A DNA stretch of 64,000 bases from Tildeniella nuda ZEHNDER 1965/U140 (GTDB lineage: Bacteria > Cyanobacteriota > Cyanobacteriia > Leptolyngbyales > Leptolyngbyaceae). The notes under the pieces were generated by a model. It was not told where the DNA came from and did not search any database. It saw only the letters and a program-made list of their open reading frames with translations. The stretch spans positions 310,001-374,000 of the forward strand of contig JAHHIG010000001.1 in NCBI GenBank assembly GCA_019358895.1. The letters are read 5' to 3'. Positions 25,602 to 35,236 of this stretch are shown here, in pieces. Every line of letters starts with the position of its first letter. Position 1 is the stretch's first letter. The translations under genes were made by a program, and so were the position numbers.

Positions 25602-26831
25602 TCAAGCAAACAAGCTCTCTAAAAATGTCTCTCCTGCCTGCTGCAAGTCTCCATCAACAGCGAAGGTCAGAGTGCGGACGCGAATCTGCTGCACTCTGGT
25701 ATACAGAGGCTTTTCTAGCAGTTGCGGATAGATGAGAATTGCTTCGGAACAGCCTTGAGTGGTTGCATAGGCGATGATTTGCGCCACATCATCTGTTCCA
25801 GGGGCGGTCGGAGTTTTGTATTTAGTATCCAGCACATAGCGGGTTTGTCCCGTAGTGATATCAACAAGCACAAGATCGATGCTGAAAGACAGCGAACCCT
25901 CCTGGTTGATGTGAACCTGATGCTGGGCTTTAACATCCAGGTTCTGAGGCAGCAGTTTTGTCGCCCGGTGGGCTTTGAGCCACTCTGCAACAAACAGTTC
26001 GTAGAGTCGAGCCATGCTGACGAGGAACGGCAACATTTTGCGATCGCCCTCGGTATGGCTGGGACCACTCTGCTCTAGAAAAAAGTGACAGAGAGCGTGA
26101 AGCGGTTGATAGTCTTCATTGAGACGATGATAGAGGCGCTTAATGCAGGCTTGAGCCGTATGGGATTCGAGTGAGACGGTGCCCTGAAGAGCGTGGTAAG
26201 CCTGCCTCACGTTCGGGAGGACTTCTGGGCTACAGGCTCCGCAAGCGGCAATTTTGCGGAGTGTCCAAAGCAGAATTTGGTTGTCCTCAATGTCAGGTGT
26301 GTGCTCTTTGTAGTGGCACTTGATTTTGACTTCCCACGGTCGTTGTACCAATTGCCGCGCGTCCATGCGTCCTCGCACGAAGGTCATCCGATCGCTCTTG
26401 GGGATGTAAGTACGATACAGACCTTGCTTAGCGCGATCGCGGATACGCCGTGCCAGGATGTTTGCCAAGTAATTGTAGAAGTCTTCCAGTTTGTCGAAAT
26501 TGCTTAAGCCATCGAGAAAATGAAAGCTCTTGAGTTGGTAGGCGTATTCCAACATGCCAAAGATGTTTGCCAGTCCTACTTTGGGCTGAAGCCGAAAGCC
26601 TATTGCGTCTGACAGCGGAATATAGCCAACCCATCCGTGAGACGTTAGTCGCCACTGTCTGCCTGTGATGGGCGTAGGGAATTCCACTTCAACCACCCCT
26701 TTTCGCAGGGCACCGTTTGCACCATACGACTGCCAGAGCAGCGTTCCCAGTTCTAAAGAGATGAGGTCTTCGGCGAAAAGCTTTGAGGCGTACTCAGTCA
26801 GTTCGTAAACGATGGGATGGGTAGCATTCAT
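25602..26831 (-). CDS. mcrC: McrC-like nuclease subunit of a McrBC restriction system
   Basis: A 409-residue protein. The N-terminal half is the McrC connector that stimulates the McrB GTPase. The C-terminal half is a PD-(D/E)xK nuclease: SIDLVLVDITTGQTRYVLDT followed by KYK gives the D...DxK catalytic pattern. Its start overlaps the end of the McrB gene by 4 bp. McrBC systems cut DNA with modified cytosine, so they block phage and incoming methylated DNA. Confidence 0.85.
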   Translation of the reverse strand: MNATHPIVYELTEYASKLFAEDLISLELGTLLWQSYGANGALRKGVVEVEFPTPITGRQWRLTSHGWVGYIPLSDAIGFRLQPKVGLANIFGMLEYAYQLKSFHFLDGLSNFDKLEDFYNYLANILARRIRDRAKQGLYRTYIPKSDRMTFVRGRMDARQLVQRPWEVKIKCHYKEHTPDIEDNQILLWTLRKIAACGACSPEVLPNVRQAYHALQGTVSLESHTAQACIKRLYHRLNEDYQPLHALCHFFLEQSGPSHTEGDRKMLPFLVSMARLYELFVAEWLKAHRATKLLPQNLDVKAQHQVHINQEGSLSFSIDLVLVDITTGQTRYVLDTKYKTPTAPGTDDVAQIIAYATTQGCSEAILIYPQLLEKPLYTRVQQIRVRTLTFAVDGDLQQAGETFLESLFA

Positions 26832-29389
26832 GGGCGTAATTGCCCCTCAACCTGTGCCCATCTCAAGTTTTTCATCTTGTCGGACTGGTCAAAAAAGAAT
26901 TCTTCCAGATACGGCTCAATTTCCAGTTGCCAGATGCTTTTGAGTTCTGTGTCGAGGTTTTCTCGCAGAAAGAAGCTGGTGCCAAGCTGATAGTGCGGAT
27001 CACCAATTTGAGCGTTGATGTGCTGCAATACATTGACGAGGTTTTCCGTGGCATAACCAGTGGCTTGGTGGTACTTTCGCAGACCTTCGTAGTTGGGCGG
27101 GACGTAGAGAAAGGCAAAACGGCGACGTAGCGCGTGATCAACCAGGGCAATGGAGCGATCGGCAGTATTCATCGTACAAATGATCCGAACGTTTTTAGGA
27201 ATACTAAATGTTTCACCACTTGCCAAGTACGCTTTTTCATCCCGGTATTCCAGGAGATACATTAACTCCCCAAAAACTTGAGAGATGTTAGCACGGTTGA
27301 ATTCATCGATGATGAGGACGCAACTATGCTCACCGCAAAGTTGAGCCTTTTTACAGAACTCTAGAAAACGACCTGGAACGATCGGATAATCTAATCCTCC
27401 TTCAGTTCGCTTAGGACGAATACCCTGAATAAAATCTTCGTAGGTGTAAGCAGGATGAAACTGAACCATATCGACAAAACCATTCCCCCCACCGATTAAA
27501 TGTTGAGCAAGGTGACGAGCCAGGAAGGTTTTTCCAGTACCAGGCGGTCCATACAGAACCGCTTGTCGCTTACGATCGAGCGCCTTTACCCAATCGTGCA
27601 ATAAACTCTCATCCAGTTGGGTTGCCTCCGCGCAATCAGATAATGTGAATGTTGGAGCGACTGTTATAGGCAAGACAGTTGGATCATCTTTTAGAGAATT
27701 GATGTACTCACGTATTGCTTGAGCTGGGTCATCTAAAGTGGCAAGCAAAACCAGTGGAAAAGCTTGCTTAAATGTTTTTACAATATGATCACTTAATTGT
27801 TCATCTGAGCTTTGTAAAACTAATTCTGCTGGAATAACTGAGGTGGGTGAACTGTCGCAGAGATCCCATAAGAGTATTTCCTGATACTTCTGATAATTTC
27901 GTTGAAATCGTTGATTGTATTCGTCTAAAGCTTGGAAATAAGGGCTAGAAATCTGAAAACCAAACTGCAACCCAGTGCTAGTAATTCGGATAAACAGAAA
28001 GCCAAGAAAACCAAAGCGTCCTTCCAGTGATGCTGTACCCCATGTTGTACCTGCTTGAGTTGTTATCTGTGCTGAGGGGCGGGTTGCAATCAAACGCAGA
28101 AGTTTATTAAATGGTTCTTGAACATGCTCGCGAAGCTCGTCCTGATGCTGGTAATAGAAGGTCAGTTCTGGATTATCTTGCCATTTCGCGAGCAAAGCGA
28201 ACGTTGCTGGAGTAAAGAAATTAGTGGTTTTTGCTGGTGAGTGAGAAGGAACAGCATTACCACCTAATTCATCAAACTGCTCTGAAGTTAGACCTAGCAA
28301 GGTTCTTTGCCAATTTTTCTGATTAACTTTTTTAGGTGTTAGGTCGTGCCAATGAACTGGAAGACGGTGTTTGTATTTGGGAGCATTTGGCTCGAAGTAA
28401 TAGGTCCCTGTAACCGTTCCAATCCCAAGCACTTCTGTTTTACCCTTGTTGGCAACAATATAATCACCGGGCTTAATCTGTGCGAAGGTATGAACTTGGT
28501 TGACTCCAGATTTCTTCCATTTCAACTCTGGATGTTGGGTAATTAATTGGTCGCGACGCTTATAAAAATCTATGATGTCTAACTTGGAAATATCACCGAG
28601 TTCATCCCACTCGACCGCAATGAAACCCTGGTCACGGCATTCTTCCCACTGCCATGCGTTTTCACCCGGTGCAATCTTCCAGTAGTGCACATCGAAGGTA
28701 TATTTCTTCACCGCTACCAACCAGTGGCAGAACATATCAAACAGGTCATCATCATGCAAAGCCACATTAGGGCAGATTTGGCGCATTTCGGGCGCGATCG
28801 CCTGAATCATCTGTCGTAGCCCTGTATTGATTTGCGGATAGCCAGTCAGAAGCGCGTTATAGGACGTGTCCTCAAAGTAGTTAATGACGCGCCAGGGTTT
28901 CTTATTGACCAGCAAAAACTCGTCTGGGCGGAGGGCATTGAGAATAGGGGTTAGCATTCCCACCTGAAAGCCTTTACTGCAAGTGAGGCTGGAGAATTCA
29001 AGGCAGGCATCTTTTAGCTCAGTGGGGTCGGTGTCACAGCGTTGCACAAAGTTGAAAATCGCTTGGGCGATCGCTGTCCAGTCGTAGCTTTTGCCGTCAC
29101 TCTCGTACCACTTCTTCAAGTTCCCCGAAATTGAAGGAGCATGGTGAGCCCAGGCTCCTCTCGCCTCATTACTGTCTGTCTCAGCATGGGGCAGTAGCTT
29201 CAGCAATACGAGGTCGGTGATATCTTCACCACGAGCTACGGCAGCTTGAATCTTCTGAAAGTTTTGGCGACCTGTTTGACGATTTTCGTCGTAAAGGCTG
29301 ATGTGCTTTTGCCCTTCCGGCGTGGATACAAAAGCGTCTGCAAATTCTTGAAAGAGACGGATGAATTCAACCTTTTTGCTGCCAAACAT
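26828..29389 (-). CDS. mcrB: McrB-like GTP-dependent motor with long N-terminal modules
   Basis: About 853 residues from an ATG at 29389. A longer reading to 29710 runs antisense-like through the neighbouring methyltransferase tail and looks spurious. From the N-terminus: a helical region (FIRLFQEFADAFVSTPEGQK ... KGFQVGMLTPILNALRPDEF), an EVE-like beta domain (GFIAVEWDELGDISKL ... KPGDYIVANKGKTEVLGIGT), a DUF3578-type McrB N-domain (FNKLLRLIATRPSAQ), then an AAA+ core near residues 590-853 with Walker A GPPGTGKT (about 612), Walker B VLIIDEFNRAN and the McrB signature MNTADRSIALVD. The N-terminal parts read modified DNA in the family. It forms an operon with mcrC. Confidence 0.82.
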   Translation of the reverse strand: MFGSKKVEFIRLFQEFADAFVSTPEGQKHISLYDENRQTGRQNFQKIQAAVARGEDITDLVLLKLLPHAETDSNEARGAWAHHAPSISGNLKKWYESDGKSYDWTAIAQAIFNFVQRCDTDPTELKDACLEFSSLTCSKGFQVGMLTPILNALRPDEFLLVNKKPWRVINYFEDTSYNALLTGYPQINTGLRQMIQAIAPEMRQICPNVALHDDDLFDMFCHWLVAVKKYTFDVHYWKIAPGENAWQWEECRDQGFIAVEWDELGDISKLDIIDFYKRRDQLITQHPELKWKKSGVNQVHTFAQIKPGDYIVANKGKTEVLGIGTVTGTYYFEPNAPKYKHRLPVHWHDLTPKKVNQKNWQRTLLGLTSEQFDELGGNAVPSHSPAKTTNFFTPATFALLAKWQDNPELTFYYQHQDELREHVQEPFNKLLRLIATRPSAQITTQAGTTWGTASLEGRFGFLGFLFIRITSTGLQFGFQISSPYFQALDEYNQRFQRNYQKYQEILLWDLCDSSPTSVIPAELVLQSSDEQLSDHIVKTFKQAFPLVLLATLDDPAQAIREYINSLKDDPTVLPITVAPTFTLSDCAEATQLDESLLHDWVKALDRKRQAVLYGPPGTGKTFLARHLAQHLIGGGNGFVDMVQFHPAYTYEDFIQGIRPKRTEGGLDYPIVPGRFLEFCKKAQLCGEHSCVLIIDEFNRANISQVFGELMYLLEYRDEKAYLASGETFSIPKNVRIICTMNTADRSIALVDHALRRRFAFLYVPPNYEGLRKYHQATGYATENLVNVLQHINAQIGDPHYQLGTSFFLRENLDTELKSIWQLEIEPYLEEFFFDQSDKMKNLRWAQVEGQLRP

Positions 29390-29426
29390 TGGAGAAGATG
29401 TCCTGTTTTTGGAAATGAAGGGAGGG

Positions 29427-29850
29427 TCAGGCACTCTGTTGAAGTTCAGCAAACTGCCACCGTTTAGTGTGCCCATCTTCACGGCAGAGGAGGACGCCAA
29501 ACCATTCGAGGCGTTCCAGGTTTTCGGCGATCGCACCCTTATACCGTCCACCCCCTTTGAACTGAGCAGCGATTTGTGCCACTGTCCATTCGCCGCCACT
29601 GGTGCGGAGGAGATCACGGATGGTGGCAAGTTGTTCTTTGGGTTGTTTGGGGAAGGGCTTTTGCTCGACCGGGGCGATAACGGCTTCTTCGGCTTCGACG
29701 ACTCCGGCAATTACCTGTTGGGTCTGCACTTCGTTGGGTGCCTGGTAGTCGGGACGGAGCCAGCGAATGATGCCGTTGCGCTCCTCTTCGGCACGATCGG
29801 CGTTGAGGGCAACGAGTCGTTCACCCAAATCCAGGTTTTTGGAAGAAGTT
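29427..29850 (-). pseudogene. C-terminal remnant of a class I DNA methyltransferase
   Basis: The frame reads LGERLVALNADRAEEERNGI then IRWLRPDYQAP, and ends with TVAQIAAQFKGGGRYKGAIA and WFGVLLCREDGHTKRWQ, a winged-helix-like tail. This looks like the end of the same type of MmeI-like methyltransferase whose N-terminus is at 31278-32309. The junction is near 29850; upstream codons look like chance sequence. The methylase core is missing, so this cannot work by itself. Confidence 0.6.
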
Positions 29851-29917
29851 AATTTGAGTAGCCTACAACCTTTGCTTATGCTCATTTTTCTTAAATTCAA
29901 ATGGCTAAAGGATGTAG

Positions 29918-31186
29918 TCAAATGGATAAAGGATCTGGATTCGGTGGGACAAGAAAATCAATTGGCTGATTAATAAACCCATGTTTTGAGTACAATCTAA
30001 ATCTAATAAAAGGAGGTACTAAATACCAGTTTTCACGTAAATTAGATTGCTTTAAAATATACTTTTGAGAGAAGTCCCTTAATATCTGAATAGTTTTATC
30101 CTCTCCAAGGAATGCTATTGCCGTAAGCTCAGCCATTGATGCATAGAAAAAGCACAAAAGAGCCAGATTTTTATATAGAAAATATAGCAAATGCCCCTCT
30201 TCTATTTCTATAATTGTGTTAATTCCAAGATAATTAGCCCAGACGCGAAATCTATATATGAAATCAAGGAAGTTACCATGTTCAGACACAAACTTGATGT
30301 ACAGATCCTCAAGATCATATATTGTTTTTTCGGGGAAACGAGGACACTTGCTGTACTTGTATTTCCAGAACTCTTTATCAACCCCTCTTAAATTCAGCAT
30401 TGAATCTTTACACGGAATAGTAATATTAAAGGGATAAAAGACAGTAGTTCCATTCAATTTAGAGAGCAAATTGTTATTAAAAAAATTAGTGCTCTTTCTA
30501 TGCTGTTCGGTGTTGAGGTTGTCATTGTTTGTAAAAACTATCGAATTTGTATATTCATATATTGAGTAATACGTTTGAATAATATTCCATGATGGAGATT
30601 TTCCAATATAACTAGAGGCATTTAGTCTAGTACCTACTTCAAGGAAGTCCGAAGGGACAGGAACAAGTCTTACTAGCTCGTTGTACCACCCCTTTGTTAG
30701 GTGAAAAATAAATCTCTCTTGAGAAAAATTTTTACCCACACTATTACGGATTTTGTTTGTCGAAATTTTATTTTCTTTTAAGAAATTATCTAAAAGAGTA
30801 TCGATTCTATATTTTTTCTTCTTGATGGAATCTTTAGAGGAATATCGTAGCTTCAACAACCAGCAAACAATATCAATGGTGTCATGAAAAAATAAGTACT
30901 CTGTGATTTTTGGATAGTGTTCGTACAGGTAGAAGTCGTCAAGAGAACCAACCTTTTCCAAGATTTTAGGCTTCTCCATGACAAGGTATAACTTATTTAA
31001 GTGATGGCTTAAAATATAATCTTTGCTGTTTTGTTTGAATATTTGAATTGAGACACGATCACAGATTCTCTTCAAGTCTTCAATTGAGTAGGCTGTTTCT
31101 AAAGATATTTCCTCTAGTAATTTAAAGGGCTTAAATTGATTTGATTCATAAAACGTGTTGCGGCTTTGAGAAGAAATAATTGCCAT
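29918..31186 (-). CDS. unknown AT-rich gene inside the split methyltransferase
   Basis: A 422-residue protein of no family that I recognise. The DNA is visibly richer in A and T than either side, with AAA/AAT/TTT codons, which points to recent acquisition. The protein is rich in Lys, Asn, Ile, Tyr and Phe. Middle residues about 195-255 (SWNIIQTYYSIYEYTNSIVF ... LNTEQHRKSTNFF) resemble the HEPN-type pattern of an aromatic helix, YxS, then a later H; this is weak. The C-terminal half has hydrophobic helices (HLLYFLYKNLALLCFFYASM). Its place next to McrBC and methylase parts suggests defence. Confidence 0.6.
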   Translation of the reverse strand: MAIISSQSRNTFYESNQFKPFKLLEEISLETAYSIEDLKRICDRVSIQIFKQNSKDYILSHHLNKLYLVMEKPKILEKVGSLDDFYLYEHYPKITEYLFFHDTIDIVCWLLKLRYSSKDSIKKKKYRIDTLLDNFLKENKISTNKIRNSVGKNFSQERFIFHLTKGWYNELVRLVPVPSDFLEVGTRLNASSYIGKSPSWNIIQTYYSIYEYTNSIVFTNNDNLNTEQHRKSTNFFNNNLLSKLNGTTVFYPFNITIPCKDSMLNLRGVDKEFWKYKYSKCPRFPEKTIYDLEDLYIKFVSEHGNFLDFIYRFRVWANYLGINTIIEIEEGHLLYFLYKNLALLCFFYASMAELTAIAFLGEDKTIQILRDFSQKYILKQSNLRENWYLVPPFIRFRLYSKHGFINQPIDFLVPPNPDPLSI

Positions 31187-31277
31187 TTAGAATCAACCCT
31201 GTCTACTATAAATAGCCATTACAAACTTCAATTTTACTCTTCATACACTTGAAGAACATATTTCTACAATCTGAACA

Positions 31278-32309
31278 TTACTTTATGTAAGATGTCGGCG
31301 TGTAGTGTGCTCTTAGGCGGCTCCGCTCCTTCTTGTCCAGCGCCCGCTCTAGCAGCGTCCCAAAAATGGCAGGTTCCACCTCCGCCCAGTCCTTCTCCGC
31401 TGCCTCATACAGCGTTTCTAGCCGTGCTTTTGGCAGGTCAAACGCCGCTGCATCCGCAAAAAAGCTCCCGTTGAACCGCAAAATGCGCTCAAACCCAAAA
31501 CTGCCGCCCGTGTTCATCGTTTGCCAGAGGCTCTCAATCTCTGGCTGAAACAGTTTTGGGTCAGTCAGCCACCGATCCTTCAACGCCTTCGTAAAAACCT
31601 CACCTCGCAGCAGATCCACATCTTCCGCAAACATCGTGAAGATGCAGCGCATCAAGAAGTTGGCAACCTCCTGCCGCTCATTGCCCTGCTCCTCCAGCCA
31701 CCGCGCCAGCTTCGCCAACGTAGCGGCAACTTCCCGCGTCACTTTTGCCCGATACTTTTCCGGGTTCAGGCTTTGCGGATCGTTGAAGATGGCAACAAAG
31801 CGATCGAAGACCTTCTCATCCAGCAGGCGATCGATCGCAATGGTTTCCCGTGCCCCATAGCCGCCATAGTTGCCGCTAAAACTCATCCACACTTCAAAGT
31901 GAGAGCCAATATCGTAGGTCATCACAAAGGGTGGCTTTTGCGTCAAAAACGGCGTGTAGCTGAGTGCCTGATAAAAGGCTTTCTCCATCGCCGTGTCGTA
32001 GGTCTTCGTACCCCGCTTCGCCGTGCCCTTGTTAGAAGCACTCCCGCCCTGTTTCGCCTCAATCAGAAAATGCCCTTCCTTGTAGAAATCGGCATAGTTC
32101 GTGCTGAAGCCGTCTTTATGAATGACGCGAATATCCTTGTCAAAGGCATACGGATCGCTGGGGATATTGCCCTTTGGCGGTGGGCGATCGACTCCCAACG
32201 CATCACACAGATCACGAAAGAAGCCCTGATAGTTGGCTCGCTCATTGCCCTGAGAGCCTTGCCACGTTTTCAGAAAGTGCTGGACTCGTTGCCGATCTGA
32301 GTCGTCCAT
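31278..32309 (-). pseudogene. N-terminal part of an MmeI-like restriction-methyltransferase, truncated
   Basis: The 343-codon frame begins MDDSDRQRVQHFLKTWQGSQ and holds a nuclease-like segment (YADFYKEGHFLIEAKQGG, with D and ExK), then a helical connector with CIFTMFAEDVDLLRG. It ends AHYTPTSYIK and a stop, exactly where the methyltransferase domain should begin (the family continues after HYTP). The full family has 900 or more residues. The tail is found at 29427-29850, with an unrelated gene between. The product could persist as a stand-alone nuclease domain, but loss of modification makes this unlikely. Confidence 0.7.
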
Positions 32310-32780
32310 CCGGTATTCCTAAGCTTGCAGGGGGCAGCATCACGATGGGAGCACGTTCTACTACCTTAGCTCCCCATACAGTGTTGCCACAGCCACAGCC
32401 GGATCAAACACATTCTTTAAAGAGTCATTACAGTCCGCTTAAAAAGGCTCTGCGCGTCAGCAATTACAGCACTCACGCTCAAAAGAAAGCATGGTCATTT
32501 AAGCGCTCATCCGGTGGCTTTTCCACTCTTTCTGGACCGCATGACGTTGAAAGAGCGCAAAACCGATACGCCTGAAAACTGGGCACTTTACGGGCTGGTG
32601 CGGGATGGCTAAGGGTGGCGATCGCTTCGTCCAACTGAGCTTAAATCCAGCATTCACTTACTCGCCAGAACGTTGATGTCGCTATGCCGCTACAGAGGCA
32701 CAACTGAAAAACGGACAGCTTCAGGCAACAACAACGAATCCTCGATAACATGACAAAAAATACTTGCCATCTGACAAGCC
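32310..32780. other. gap between restriction island and CAST right module
   Basis: No intact gene seen. A short plus-strand frame from ATG at 32540 reads MTLKERKTDTPENWALYGLV and stops soon; it looks like a scrap of a coding gene, source unknown. The rest shows no long repeat. Confidence 0.35.
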
Positions 32781-33029
32781 TTAAAGAGTAATTCTCCGTG
32801 GCTTCTTGTGATACATTTCCCGCAAAACCCTTAAGTACTCTGGTTCTGTCTCGATCGTTGTCCAGATATGGTGAGCCAGCGCCAACTTCTGCTGATGCTT
32901 CTCACTGGGAAACCGACGGTGTTCTCCCTGTGAAAACCAGTGGTTAACCGTTGTCAAGGAGCAGTCGCAGATGAACGCAAGTTCCTCCCGTGACACAGCC
33001 CAAAGCCGTAGAAATGCCTCAAGTTCCAT
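32781..33029 (-). CDS. small HTH regulator beside cas12k (CvkR-type role)
   Basis: An 82-residue protein from the ATG at 33029 (MELEAFLRLWAVSREELAFI); an upstream start would add 14 residues. An HTH spans about residues 8-40 (VSREELAFICDCSLTTVNHW then F) with a basic wing-like RRFP. It is divergent from cas12k, the place where V-K CASTs carry a repressor of cas12k (CvkR, a MerR-type protein in Anabaena). This protein is shorter than what I recall of CvkR, and is related to the gene at 24205. Role as repressor of cas12k is inferred from position. Confidence 0.7.
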   Translation of the reverse strand: MELEAFLRLWAVSREELAFICDCSLTTVNHWFSQGEHRRFPSEKHQQKLALAHHIWTTIETEPEYLRVLREMYHKKPRRITL

Positions 33030-33097
33030 CAATTCGCTATACACCAGAGCCGATAAAGCCGTGACGCACACCAGTGTGTATGAGACGGAGTTCGCGG

Positions 33098-33135
33098 GGC
33101 AAGAGTCTTGCCAACTATCTTGTCACAGCGACAAG
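33098..33135. promoter_or_regulatory. two inverted repeats in the cas12k-regulator gap
   Basis: GGCAAGAGTCTTGCC (33098-33112) is a 7+1+7 perfect palindrome. CTTGTC (33119-33124) and GACAAG (33130-33135) form a second inverted pair with a 5-bp spacer. Both lie between the divergent starts at 33029 and 33235 and are good operator candidates for the small HTH protein. Confidence 0.45.
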
Positions 33136-33234
33136 CTTTAGAGTATGATACCTCACAGAATAAAAGTACATCTGAACTACTAGCGGATAGCCTAAAACGT
33201 TCAAGTAGCTTGCTACCCTGGGTCGTTGCTAAGT

Positions 33235-35193
33235 ATGAGCATCATTACCATTCATTGCCGCCTTGTCGCCTCTGAGCCTGTTCGTCGCCACCTCTGGCAC
33301 CTCATGACCGAGAGCAATACCCCCCTGGTTAACGACCTGCTGACGCAAGTCAGCCAACATCCCGATTTTGAAACCTGGCAACGCCGAGGGACTGTCCCAG
33401 AAAAAGTCGTTAGAGAACTTTGTGAACCACTCAAAGCCATTTACCCAGGTCAGCCTGCACGCTGCTACGCTTCGGCAATCTTGATGGTGACTTATACTTA
33501 TGAATCATGGTTAGCACTCCAGCAGAACCGCCGCCGCCGTCTGGATGGCAAACAAAAGTGGCTGAATGTAGTGAAGAGTGATCCGGCACTACTTGAACTC
33601 AGCAGCACCACTCTCGAAGCGATCAAAGAGAGGGCACAAACCGTTCTGAAGCAACTCAATATAGAGCCTGAAACTCAAGCAGCTTCCAACCCCAAGAAGC
33701 GTCAGGCTGCACAACAGCAGACTCAGTCTGCCAACAAAGCAAGTCCCATGACGCGTTTGTTTGAAGCTTATGACGCGACAGACGAGACCTTGAACCGTTG
33801 CGCGATCGCCTATCTGATCAAAAATGGCTTCAAAATCCCTGAAACTGAGGAAGACCCAGAAAAATTTGCCCACCGCCTTCGCCGCAAGCAGAAAGAGGTC
33901 GAGCAACTTGAGGCTCAGCTTCAGGCTCGCCTACCGAAAGGACGGGATCTAACCGGGGAAGAGTTTATGGAGACATTGGCGATCGCCACACAGCAGATTT
34001 CCGAAAGCGTTGCCCAAGCACGCGAATGGCAAGCCAAACTGCTTACCCGACCCGCCTCTCTGCCCTATCCCATCATCTACGGCAGTTCCACGGATGTCCG
34101 CTGGGGTAAGACCGCAAAGAGAATTACCGTCAACTTTAGTGGCATCGATAAGTATCTCAAAGCAACTGATCCTGACCTTGAAGCATGGTTCAAGACCACC
34201 AAAGCATCTCCTTTCCAGGTGTACTGCGACCAACGGCAATTGACCTTCTTCCAACGCTTTTTGGACGATTGGCAAGCCTATCAAGCGAATAAAGCTACCT
34301 ATCCAGCAGGCTTACTCACCCTCAGTTCAGCCATGCTGGCTTGGAGAGAAGGCGAGGGTAAGGGTGAACCCTGGCATGTAAATCATCTCGCCCTTTACTG
34401 CTCGTTCGATACTCGCTTGATGACCGCAGAGGGCACTCTGGAAGTTCAGCAGGAGAAGCTAGCTAAAGCTACCAGGAACCAGACTCTTGAAACCTCTGAC
34501 CACGAGTTGACAGAACACCAGCAAAAGTTCCATCAGCGCAATACCTCCACTCTTAGCCGCCTGACAAATTTGCCCCATCGCCCCAGCCAGCAACCTTATC
34601 GGGGCAAGCCAGAAATTTTGGTAGGACTCAGTCTTGGGTTGGCTCATCCCGTCACAGCCGCCGTTATCAATGCCAGCACAGGCGATGCACTGACCTATTG
34701 CATGCCTCGCACCTTGCTGGGCGATGACTACCACCTGCTCAACCGTCAGCGCCAGCAGCAGCAGCAACATGCTCTACAACGTCACAAAAATCAGCGGCGG
34801 GGTGTGGCGTACCAACCTTCAGAAGCAGAACTGGGTCAGTACGTTGATCGCCTACTGGCAAAGGCAATCATCCAACTCGCCCAAACCTATCAAGCAGGCA
34901 GCATCGTGATTCCAAACCTGACACACCTGCAAGAATTACTAGCCAGTGAGATTACGGCAAGGGCTGAACAGAAGTCGAGCGTAGTTGAGGTTCAAAACAA
35001 GTACGCCAAAGAGTACCGCCAGAACATCCATCGCTGGAGCTACAACCGACTCATTGAAGCGATCCGTAGTAAAGCGCAGCAACTTGGCATCACCGTTGAG
35101 TCAGGCTTTCAGCCGCTCCAAGGCAAACTCCAAGCACAAGCACAAGAGATGGCGATCGCTGCCTATCACGCCCGTGCGATCGCTACAAAGTAA
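33235..35193 (+). CDS. cas12k: Cas12k, guide-RNA-binding effector of the CAST
   Basis: A 652-residue effector from the ATG at 33235 (MSIITIHCRLVASEPVRRHL), a few codons inside a longer frame. The length and order fit Cas12k: N-terminal LWHLMTESNTPLVNDLL, a basic Arg/Lys segment (QNRRRRLDGKQKW), LPKGRDLTGEEFMETL, GEGKGEPWHVNHLALYC, then a degenerate RuvC fold (ILVGLSLGLAHPVTAAVINA) and YAKEYRQNIHRWSYNRLIEA. Cas12k binds DNA through a GTN PAM but does not cut it; catalytic RuvC acids are missing in the family. It is followed by tracrRNA and the array, and is divergent from a regulator. Confidence 0.95.
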   Translation: MSIITIHCRLVASEPVRRHLWHLMTESNTPLVNDLLTQVSQHPDFETWQRRGTVPEKVVRELCEPLKAIYPGQPARCYASAILMVTYTYESWLALQQNRRRRLDGKQKWLNVVKSDPALLELSSTTLEAIKERAQTVLKQLNIEPETQAASNPKKRQAAQQQTQSANKASPMTRLFEAYDATDETLNRCAIAYLIKNGFKIPETEEDPEKFAHRLRRKQKEVEQLEAQLQARLPKGRDLTGEEFMETLAIATQQISESVAQAREWQAKLLTRPASLPYPIIYGSSTDVRWGKTAKRITVNFSGIDKYLKATDPDLEAWFKTTKASPFQVYCDQRQLTFFQRFLDDWQAYQANKATYPAGLLTLSSAMLAWREGEGKGEPWHVNHLALYCSFDTRLMTAEGTLEVQQEKLAKATRNQTLETSDHELTEHQQKFHQRNTSTLSRLTNLPHRPSQQPYRGKPEILVGLSLGLAHPVTAAVINASTGDALTYCMPRTLLGDDYHLLNRQRQQQQQHALQRHKNQRRGVAYQPSEAELGQYVDRLLAKAIIQLAQTYQAGSIVIPNLTHLQELLASEITARAEQKSSVVEVQNKYAKEYRQNIHRWSYNRLIEAIRSKAQQLGITVESGFQPLQGKLQAQAQEMAIAAYHARAIATK

Positions 35194-35236
35194 GTGCGTG
35201 ATCTAGTACGTTTGAACCTAGACAAGTTAATATACG

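Noticed and set aside
26828-29710. McrB read from the far upstream ATG at 29710 (960 residues)
   Set aside because: The first 107 codons overlap the methyltransferase tail in another frame and are low-complexity Ser/Pro/Lys; the ATG at 29389 fits better.
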